Shown here piece by piece: positions 54,290 to 64,000 of a stretch of DNA of 64,000 nucleotides. Under the pieces are notes generated by a model. That model made no database searches. It was not told the origin of the DNA and was given only the letters and a program-made list of their open reading frames with translations. Location: NCBI GenBank assembly GCA_019787685.1, contig JAHNUO010000002.1:1674001-1738000 (forward strand), written 5' to 3'. The translations under genes and the position numbers were made by a program. Numbering within the stretch: the stretch's first letter is position 1; each line of letters starts with the position of its first letter. This stretch comes from Chiua virens (Eukaryota; Basidiomycota; Agaricomycetes; Boletales; Boletaceae).

Positions 54290-54674
54290 AACGGTAACTA
54301 GGTGGTTGATCAGTGCTCATTTATTTGACCTTCCTTTTGCAACACTCTTTTGACTAGTATACCTCACTATTACAATCGCAATCCACAGTTGGAAGTTTCC
54401 CGTTCGACAGTGATCAAGCAAGGTTTCTGCCGACGCAGTCGGCGGTTCCCGAGTTTGACGATCACGTGACTATTAGGACGTATATTAAGACGTGGGACTT
54501 TTGTGTGAGTCATTTCGTGATGGCATCAAAGAAAACGGACAACAGTCCACAACAACGCGTCGCGTAATTGTTAGTTGAACGAACCAAATACTCGCAACGC
54601 GTTGGCACATAAAACGCGGGTGTTGCGTCCAACTTTACCCTAGTACTTACCTATTCACTGCTTGTATATCTTCA
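54290..54674 (+). promoter_or_regulatory. RNR2 promoter region with two MluI cell-cycle boxes
   Basis: Two ACGCGT hexamers, at 54555-54560 and 54597-54602, lie 120 and 78 bases ahead of the RNR2 start, with a further ACGCGG at about 54613. ACGCGT is the MCB element bound by MBF in ascomycete yeasts and is typical of ribonucleotide reductase genes with G1/S expression. A TTGTATATC at 54662 is AT-rich but close to the ATG. Confidence 0.6.
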
Positions 54675-56152
54675 ATGGCTCCTTCGCTCTCTCTTCCCCG
54701 TGTATCATCTCCTGAACCCACCCCAAGCAAGAAGGTGTGTGGGAATGTTCCTTGTCCGTGTCGTTGCTCACATCGACCTAGGCTGCAGAAGCTATTGCAG
54801 CTTTCTCACTGGATACCCCCTCCAAACCACTCTCCGGAAAGGAAAGTTTGATAGACGACAAGAAGCGCTCGGTCTCCCCTGATACCTTGGGTGATGACTC
54901 CGACGCGGAAGAAGATGAGCTTGACGCCCTTCGGGCAAAATTTGTCGGCGAAGTAGACCTTCCGGAATGTATGTCTCCGTTCTACATGCCACCTACCCAT
55001 TCCCTCATCTCCACAGGTGAAGAACCGCTTTTGAAAGAATCAAAACGGCGTTTCGTCCTCTTTCCTATTCAATATCATGAAGTAAGCAAACTTATTCCTT
55101 CTCCAATGTTAGACTGACGCGCAGATAGATTTGGCAAATGTACAAGAAAGCAGAGGCTTCCTTCTGGACCGCCGAGGAGATGGATCTCTCCAAAGACCTC
55201 CACGACTGGAACACGCGTTTGAACGACAATGAACGCCACTTCGTCTCTCACGTACTTGCCTTTTTCGCCGCATCCGATGGCATTGTCAACGAGAACCTTG
55301 TCGAGCGTTTCTCGAACGAGGTTCAGGCTGCTGAGGCACGATGCTTCTACGGTTTCCAGATCATGATGGAAAACATTCACTCCGAAACCTACTCGCTCCT
55401 CATTGACACTTATATCAAGGATTCTGCCCAACGCGAGTACCTCTTCGACGCGATAGACACTATCCCGTGCATCAAGCGTAAAGCTGACTGGGCTTTGAAG
55501 TGGATTTCCGACCAACGCTCAACGTTCGCCGAACGCTTGGTCGCGTTCGCCGCCGTCGAGGGCATTTTCTTCTCTGGTTCTTTTGCGTCCATCTTCTGGT
55601 TGAAGAAGCGCGGTCTGATGCCCGGTCTCACGTTCTCCAATGAACTCATCAGCCGTGACGAAGGCATGCATACCGACTTTGCTTGCCTGCTTTTTAGCCA
55701 CCTCAAGCGGCGGCCACACCCCGATGTCGTCAAGTACATCATCACGGAGGCTGTCAAGATTGAACAGGAATTCCTTACCGGTTAGCGAAATCAACAATTT
55801 ACGTTTGTCATACTAACCTTTTTCTAGATGCATTGCCTGTTGCTTTAATCGGAATGAATTCCAATCTAATGTGTCAATACATCGAGTTCGTTGCTGACCG
55901 GCTATTGGTGTCGCTGGGTAACGAGAAGGTCTACAACGTTACGAATCCTTTCGACTTCATGGACATGATTTCGTTGCAAGGCAAGACCAACTTCTTCGAG
56001 AAACGGGTGTCGGATTACTCCAAAGCGAACGTCAACCACAACAGTCAAAAGAACGAAACAGGTCGCCACCAAGACCTTGTAAGTGATTCCGGTCGACGCA
56101 CATTTCCTTGAGCTAATGCCTGGTGAATAGCTCGTTAGACGAGGACTTCTGA
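54675..56152 (+). CDS. RNR2: Ribonucleotide reductase small subunit, apparent frameshift before the C-terminal peptide
   Basis: Provides the tyrosyl radical and diiron centre of class I ribonucleotide reductase. The start [20 protein letters not shown] leads through small exons to [20 protein letters not shown] and [17 protein letters not shown], where iron ligands and the radical tyrosine region are intact ([71 protein letters not shown]). A later exon has [20 protein letters not shown] and [20 protein letters not shown]. The last exon after GTAAGT...AATAG can give FSLDEDF with TGA at 56150, the peptide that docks on the large subunit, but only if the frame at about 56058-56062 is shifted by one base. 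As written, the protein misses this tail. Confidence 0.88.
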
Positions 56153-57735
56153 GTTGCATGTTCGCCGTTTATCATTTATGCATTGCGCTACCTTACGATC
56201 GTACGACCTTAAATATTTTCACAAGGCATCATGTAGAGTTATTACTCATTGATTTGTACTGCTATGTTACTCATGCATTATCGCGCTGCGACACCCAATA
56301 CCATCGCTTTCATCTTCTGTGGGGTCAGCTCAATCCTTGGATAATTGTTACTATTGTGGGTACGTGTGACCTAGTCAGTTCCCTAGATACAGATCCAACC
56401 TTGCTTAAGGTAATAGAATTACCTGTCATAATATTATTTGCACTCGATCCGTCCTATGTACATATATTTTGATTTGGGCCTACTCAACTGGGAACTCATG
56501 CACATGCACCGAAGGTGCAGACTAGGCAATGTGACACTTAGTCGCGTCCCAGGCGATGCAACGCATAGATCAGACTTGTTGATGCCTCGCGCAAACTCGG
56601 AACACAAGAAGAGGTGGACTCTGTCGAGCGACACGTTCACGCAGGAGGACAATCGTGTGGCCCGGGCATGGTACCCAGTGGCTCGCGCAGTCCACCGGCA
56701 AGCCGGGGATATTTTTCGACATCAAAAGGTCATCATCGGGATAGTACGAAGAGAATCGTAACGGGTTCCGATAATACTCCCCATGGTGAGGGGTGTAACG
56801 TAGCGCGGAGTGATAATAGCAACCCGTCGACCGTCACTAGTACCGAGGAGCCACTGAGCTCCCTGGTTTTATCAAACGCCAGAGCGAGACTGGACATATC
56901 TTGTGATGGGTGGATCAATTTCATCGGAGGCACTTTAAGGACGGCGCCTCTCGATACAGCCTGTTGATTAGACGGATGGCGGGGACGAGTGGTCTCATGC
57001 ACGACCCAACCGAAACGAATGAAGTCACCATCAAGCGCCATCAGTCCTCTTTGAACAGGATTGTCTAATGGTCTTTGGGTCAAGCTCTCAAGTGGATGAC
57101 ATGCGCTTGACGGAACGAGGCGCTCGCCCGCAAACAGAGCTGGTTGTGGTTCTTCGGTGCAACTTGCAATGCATAGCTTTATGTGACGCAGAGTACACCA
57201 GAGCCCCGCGACGAATGGAAGAATGCAGGTGGTAAGAGAGGGACATGTAGTCGGTGAAGAAGGGGTGGTCGACGTACTATATGATTCTCGTCGCAGTACA
57301 ACTCCGAATTCTAGAATGCTAGATCATGTTGCCGTGTCGTTCAAGGTATCGATTTCAAAGAGATCTGAAGTGACTTGAGTCGAACCGACAGTGCAGTACC
57401 TTGGCCGTGCGGCGGAAGTAACGACGTTCCAGCTCTCAGTTCGGGCCGCGGCGACTCGCGTGGGTTGGGTCGGTGTATGCGAGACCTTGGCCGCCTTGGA
57501 GGTCTTCGACATCTGATTTAATGCTGCTACCATTCAAGTTCACAAAAGCGAAAGAATCAGTTCTCTGCCATAAAGAAGGATGATACATAATACAAGTGAA
57601 ATATGATTGAGAACAATGACATCTCATAGATTGCAGTGTGAGACTGATTGTTGTTGGCAATGCTGGTGGGTATGATGTCTGAGAGCCCTTGTAGGATACT
57701 ATAGTCGAGTCCTAAGTGAGAGATCGCCAGCGCCC
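56153..57735. other. Intergenic region of 1.6 kb, nothing confidently coding
   Basis: Holds the RNR2 3' end. A minus-strand open frame at 56733-57083 (for example RGLMALDGDFIRFGWVVHET) and another at 57324-57533 (TESWNVVTSAARPRYCTVGS) have plausible composition but no recognisable family, and no splice chain joining them could be built. They may be remnants of a decayed gene. Confidence 0.35.
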
Positions 57736-59127
57736 GTGTCCCCATGCTCGTGGATCACGTGGCAGTGGCGAGACGGTCGGTCACGATTTCTCCGCACACC
57801 CTCGCATGGCCGGGACTGCCCTGCTCGTGGCCCAATGCTGGTACCCATTGGCATGCCCACCTCCATTTATCTTCTCTTCGCCTGTATCCAGTGTCCACCG
57901 GGGAGGAAGGCGATCAAAGACGGAGTAAGTGTTCCTGCGGTCAATTTTGATCAGTTTCCTCGCGCTTCTTCGAGTTGTAACTGGACTCCGGACCTATAGC
58001 TATTTGGAATCAACTCTAGATTTTCGTCAGCGCGTATCTTCGATTGTCCTCATCCATTTTACTCACCACTTCTTGCCCTCGACCGTAAGGTGGCAAACAT
58101 TCTTGAGCGACGCATCAGCTATCTCAAAAAGATGGATCCGCTCATGAAACCGCTTTCCCCCCGCATACACGTGCCTCCTATCACCGACATCGCCCGTGTT
58201 TCCCGGTATTACTTGTCACCTCATGCGTCCTTATTCCCACCGTTGTGTGAGTTCCCGAGGGCTGCACGGCAGGTGCTAAACACGCCAAGAACAAATCAGG
58301 TACTCTGTGGATATCGACATCATGTCCTTTCGTAGCTTCATCTACGTAGCCCGCTATCACTCTACCACGTCGATCCCAGTTCTGTGTCACGAACGTTCGC
58401 TTCGAAACCTGTATATCAAGCAGGTCCTTCATCACACACTGGCAGTGGGGTACTTCGATCCAATCTTAGAACATTCGATACGATGCGGTTTCAGACCTCC
58501 AGAGATGTGAGTATGACCGAGACTACAATTATATCTCGAGTCAGAGATCGGTCGATTCCCTTGAATACCCCATCCTCACCCAGCAAGTTGATCTTCGGTT
58601 TGTTCTTCACGCACTTACCCTTACTCCTATCTGAATCGCTTTCCTTTCAACACCGCAGCCACCGTTTCGCGTGATGTGGATGTATCCTTCGTTGTATACA
58701 CTAAAGGGCATATCAGTACCTGTATGCCCGATGGAAGGAGGTCGGCTGGTTGGCAGGGGGATCCCCAAGTATGCTATCTCAAATTTGCCTCGAGGACAGC
58801 TTCAAGAATCGCGTTGATGCCAAATTTAGCGTCGATCTGTGAGATACGCGTGCGTGCTCTTTGTAGACCTTTGCTCTCCAAGCGCTGTATCAAGTACGTG
58901 CGCAATGATACACACTAAAAACCCTGTCCAGCGGATGAGATCGTACTTGTTACTGTGTTTATTCTGAGATTCTTCGTCTTCGTTGTCGACATAGCTTGTT
59001 TCTAAGATGACCCTAGTCTGTTGTGCAGACCACGGACTGGGCTGAATTTCTCAGACTAGAGTCAATGATCGATGAGCAGCATCAGCACATGCTATTCCGA
59101 GGCTCCCATTCACTACGTTCAGTGTAA
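57736..59127 (+). pseudogene. Broken gene of unknown function
   Basis: Protein-like blocks follow one another in changing frames. Block 1 has VANILERRISYLKKMDPLMK, PPITDIARVSRYYLSPHASL and EFPRAARQVLNTP; block 2 has VDIDIMSFRSFIYVARYHST, CHERSLRNLYIKQVLHHTLA and VGYFDPILEHS; block 3 has EYDRDYNYISSQRSVDSLEY and LTQQVDLRFVLHALTLTP; block 4 has YLNRFPFNTAATVSRDVDVS, FVVYTKGHI, QGDPQVCYLKFASRTASRIA and ICEIRVRALCRP. A last exon after TGTGCAG gives TTDWAEFLRLESMIDEQHQH and stops at 59127. The changes at about 58300, 58507 and 58620 have no room for introns, and an in-frame TAG lies at about 57999. I do not recognise the family. Either a recent pseudogene or a stretch with sequence errors. Confidence 0.45.
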
Positions 59128-59408
59128 GACGAGGCTAGAAAACGATCACTTTTCAAGTTTGTCTATCAAAATGCTGAACCATCGTATTCACGATGACGTT
59201 TGTGTTCGTTCGAGAATCAGAAGTTCTTCTAGCGGAAGCCAACAATGATCTCCGGGCGTTACCAAGCAACAAATTCCACGCATCGATGATGTCCGCAGTG
59301 GTGAAATATGACCCACGTGTAGGTCCTTCCATGTAACGTGGGCCCAAAAGCAGGCGTCGATTGCATCGACCTAGTTTACTCCGGACGAGACGAGGGGATA
59401 ATCGACGA

Positions 59409-59807
59409 CTAACGTTGTTTCTTTGAATCTGCCAGTTTCTTTCCCTCAGTCTCATCAAGGGCCTTTTTGTCCTCCAAAAGAGAGAGAACGATGTAGGCCA
59501 CAAGCACTAGGTTTGCAGCGCAGACGGCGGTTATGGCAGCATAAATGTGGTTACCTGGGGAACATGAGTTGGTGGTATTCAAGCATGATTGGTAGTAGTA
59601 CATACCTTCCCAAATGTATGTGAGCGAGATGAAGTAGGATGAGATGGGTAGAACTGCAAGCGTTAACGCGAAGAGCAGTAGCTTGACGAGTGCTGCTCTG
59701 TGCGTGCAGTGGGGGTGTATCAATAGGAACAACCGCATCAATGATAGCCAAACGCACCTCGAGGCTGCTTGGTCCGTCGCGCTAGCAATTATAGACTGGT
59801 TACTCAT
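59409..59807 (-). CDS. VMA21: VMA21-like V-ATPase assembly factor
   Basis: Small ER membrane chaperone for the V0 sector of the vacuolar ATPase. Starting at 59807, MSNQSIIASATDQAAS is spliced to AALVKLLLFALTLAVLPISS, the first membrane segment, and SYFISLTYIWEG; a second intron (GTATGT ... CCCAG) splits the Gly codon, and the frame continues NHIYAAITAVCAANLVLVAY, the second segment. A charged tail, EDKKALDETEGKKLADSKKQR in part, ends in KKQR, a C-terminal dilysine (KKxx) ER-retrieval signal as in yeast Vma21. Two short helices, a lumenal loop of about ten residues and total length near 100 all match the family. Confidence 0.88.
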   Translation of the reverse strand: MSNQSIIASATDQAASRCVWLSLMRLFLLIHPHCTHRAALVKLLLFALTLAVLPISSYFISLTYIWEGMYYYQSCLNTTNSCSPGNHIYAAITAVCAANLVLVAYIVLSLLEDKKALDETEGKKLADSKKQR

Positions 59808-60253
59808 GGCAGTGGAGAAACCTACACTTTTTGTTTTCGAAAGTTGACGTGGATGAGGTCACCCTGAGTCTCATCCGTTGGTGGCGATGCTTCAGGCTTT
59901 AAATTGGTCAGTCCAACCGTAGGCTACCCATTGTCGACTGTCATCGAACGTAGCATGGCTCGCAAGACGGGTATCCCAGCCTTGAAGCTGTCATGAGGTG
60001 ACGAACTAGTATGGTGCCTTCTCTCCAAATGTCAGGCAAGTTTTCACTCTCGCTGTTGATAAATTTATCCAGCGCTAACCTCCATGATTCAACTCACGGG
60101 GTTCCGTATTCCGGTTCTAGATTCGACTTGTGGGCTCTCTGTCCTTCCGGTCCGGACGGCAAAGATCTTGCTCACGAGGGTCACACCGTTGTACATCTTT
60201 ACGATCGACTATCTTATAGGAGCGCCTAGCGCACAAACATTCTCTCAGCAACC
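59808..60253. promoter_or_regulatory. Divergent promoter region, VMA21 / hydrolase
   Basis: About 446 bases between divergent start codons. No repeat or coding exon was identified. An open frame at 60011-60229 ends before the hydrolase ATG without joining it. Confidence 0.3.
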
Positions 60254-61115
60254 ATGACCACCATCCCTTCTGCCACGATGTGGGGATCACCTACTGCAAC
60301 CAAGCATGCGCTTTTGATTCACGGGCTAACCTCTTCGTCACATACATGGCATAGGGTAGGTTCTTCCTTAGCTGCTCAAGGTATGGGTCTCATTGTTACG
60401 TGGTTCGGAGGTGCTGATCGCTAGCAGGTTACCTGGTCACAGCGCCGAACCTGATCGGTCACGGAATGCGGCGGGCCACAGATTATCACATGGACTCGAT
60501 TGTTGCAGATCTTCGTCCATATCTAGCAGCGAGGAATTATGATTTGATCATGGGTCATTCACTTGGAGGCGTTACCGTCATGTCCCTCTTCCCTCACCTG
60601 TCTCAGTCGCAGCCAACGGCGATCATCCTCGTTGATCCTCCGTTGCAGCAGAGTGCGGAGAAGATCGCAGTCAAGGAGGCTATATTTTCGGATTCATGCA
60701 TTAACATCAAGGATGCGAGATCTTATCTGGCCGAAAATCCCTTATGGACAGAAGAGGACGGCATCTACAGGGAGCTTGGTACCCGCTTGGCAGACCACGA
60801 AGCTGTTCATGGCATCTATGGGGTAAGATCCAGTAGTAGCTGATTTAGTGGTTCGATTTTCACGTTCTCTGCTCGTAGAAAAATCAACCTTGGAACTTCC
60901 TTCGTTACTTCCAAAGGACATCGCCACAATGGAAAGTGACCATCTTGATTGCGGATCCGGTGATTTATCAAACCTGCTTCGTCGGCGACCTTGAACTGTT
61001 TCCTCATGTTCGACCCGTGTTTGTGCCTGGCGCCGGACATTGGATACACTATGACTTCCCTGATATTGTGGTTGATGAAGCACTGAAGACGGCTGCTGAA
61101 TTGAAAGTAGTTTGA
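60254..61115 (+). CDS. Alpha/beta hydrolase
   Basis: The start MTTIPSATMWGSPTATKHAL is followed by the oxyanion-hole strand LLIHGLTSSSHTWHR. After an intron comes GYLVTAPNLIGHGMRRATDY, then the nucleophile elbow DLIMGHSLGGVTVMSLFPHL with the catalytic serine, the strand AIILVDPPLQQSAEKIAV, and, after a second intron, QPWNFLRYFQRTSPQWKVTI, ILIADPVIYQTCFVGDLEL and the catalytic histidine in FVPGAGHWIHYDFPDIVVDE. It ends LKTAAELKVV with TGA at 61113. About 255 residues, three exons. There is no signal peptide. Substrate unknown; esterase or epoxide hydrolase-like chemistry is possible. Confidence 0.85.
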
Positions 61116-61264
61116 TGTTATGAACCGTACACTGCAGCTATTAGATTGTTCAAGCGTAGCTTTCGCTGCAAGTACTGTTTGCTACATGTTGATTGTAGTA
61201 TTAATTCTCAGGCACAGTCCACACTCTACACTCACCTCCTGCTCTGGTGCTGGCATATTAGTTC

Positions 61265-63456
<2,192 letters not shown>

Positions 63457-63514
63457 TATGTACTAGACATCTCGTACAATCATCGGACGAAACACAAGCT
63501 AAATGTGTGGGATC

Positions 63515-64000
63515 CTACCGCTTTGAGATGTGGACAACTGCAGAGGTGGTCAACGTAAAAATAGAAGAGATTCGAGTTTACTTGCCATCTTCGTCTTCGA
63601 GAACATGTTCAAGACCAACTTTCTGTCCTCGTGCGTGCTTTGCACTGGATCCCCATACTATGGCGCTGTGACCAGTTGAGTAAAGGTTAGAACTCGTCGG
63701 CCAAGACTTACTATTTCATTTGTTTCGCGATTTCCTTGTGAATCGCATTGCAGAAATCCTCAATTGAGCATCTTCCCTGTCGCAGGACAACTGGAGCGGA
63801 ATAATCCGGCGACTGCCCTCGCGGTTTCGTGTAAACGCGGACAAGCTCCAGAGCATCCCACATCTTTTCGATCAGCTCGTCAACGTTCATCCACTCCTTG
63901 GATGATACTGGTACGCTGTTCGGAATTTTGTATCTAGAGGATAACGTTGAATGTTTCGCCGAAGAAGAGTTGAGATAGACCGCTCACAGAAGATCTAGTT
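63515..64000 (-). CDS. RBG1: DRG-family GTPase RBG1, C-terminal part (TGS domain), continues beyond window
   Basis: Ribosome-associated GTPase of the DRG1/Rbg1 type; only the 3' exons are inside the window. They read LDLL spliced to YKIPNSVPVSSKEWMNVDEL, LELVRVYTKPRGQSPDYSAP, VVLRQGRCSIEDFCNAIHKE, then KYAIVWGSSAKHARGQKVGL and EHVLEDEDVVHISKR with TAG at 63515. The TGS domain with YTKPxGQxPDYxxPVVL and the final LEDEDVV mark DRG1 rather than DRG2. The last intron (63538-63585) uses a GC donor (GCAAGT) instead of GT; without it the frame would stop early. The G domain lies outside the window. Confidence 0.9.

Noticed and set aside
43980..54297. Target-site duplication around the long inverted repeat
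   Set aside because: The flanks (GAAAGCAG and AACGGTAA) do not match, so no duplication is claimed and the transposon nature stays open.
56733..57083. 116-codon minus-strand open frame
   Set aside because: Composition is plausible but no family, start context or splice chain could be supported; kept as intergenic.

Overview
The window is nuclear DNA of a filamentous basidiomycete, probably an agaricomycete. The evidence is dense protein-coding genes on both strands, many short introns of about 45-60 bases, basidiomycete-style gene content (an RlpA-like secreted protein, an F-box/LRR protein, several Zn2Cys6 regulators) and a Ty3/Gypsy chromovirus. No rRNA, tRNA, CRISPR or bacterial-type operon was found. 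All multi-exon models are hand-spliced from conserved motifs; first exons are the least certain parts.

Layout. 1-10.5 kb: an EDEM-type GH47 protein (3' end outside the window), a ZNRD2-like zinc-ribbon protein, a fungal protein of unknown function, the 40S factor FAF1, a DUF7719-like membrane protein and an unrecognised conserved protein. 10.5-15.9 kb: a large Dicer-like RNase III with both catalytic centres but an eroded helicase part. 15.9-25.7 kb: a cytochrome oxidase VIIc subunit, an aldehyde dehydrogenase, two compact Zn2Cys6 proteins, proteasome alpha2, a 1-Cys peroxiredoxin and the CTD phosphatase SSU72. 26-43.5 kb: F-box protein, ER syntaxin UFE1, TVP38, lysophospholipid acyltransferase LOA1, a Zn2Cys6 transcription factor, a frameshifted RlpA-like gene, UTP12, aspartyl aminopeptidase and IMP4. 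43.7-54.3 kb: a mobile-element nest. 54.7-64 kb: RNR2 (apparently frameshifted in its last codons), a broken unknown gene, VMA21, an alpha/beta hydrolase, ALG8 and the 3' end of RBG1.

The nest is the most interesting part. A roughly 2-kb long inverted repeat (arms about 43988-44929 and 53207-54289) sits beside a truncated PIF1-type helicase. A chromovirus (44935-53201, minus strand, 727-bp LTRs with two differences, TTTTT target duplication) landed in its spacer. A 555-bp solo LTR (47400-47954, GGGCT duplication) then landed in the chromovirus pol gene, between integrase and chromodomain. The chromovirus shows a Tf1/sushi-like self-priming signature (TATA box, predicted transcript start and an 11-nt complementary primer site agree), a perfect -1 slippery heptamer at the gag stop codon, and a roughly 400-residue extension with two zinc knuckles after the chromodomain.

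Genes are often head to head with very short shared promoters (UTP12/APE4, FAF1/DUF7719, EDEM/ZNRD2, TVP38/LOA1). Three 40S-biogenesis factors (FAF1, UTP12, IMP4) and two ER glycan genes (EDEM, ALG8) are present, but nothing suggests a single dedicated pathway or biosynthetic cluster.
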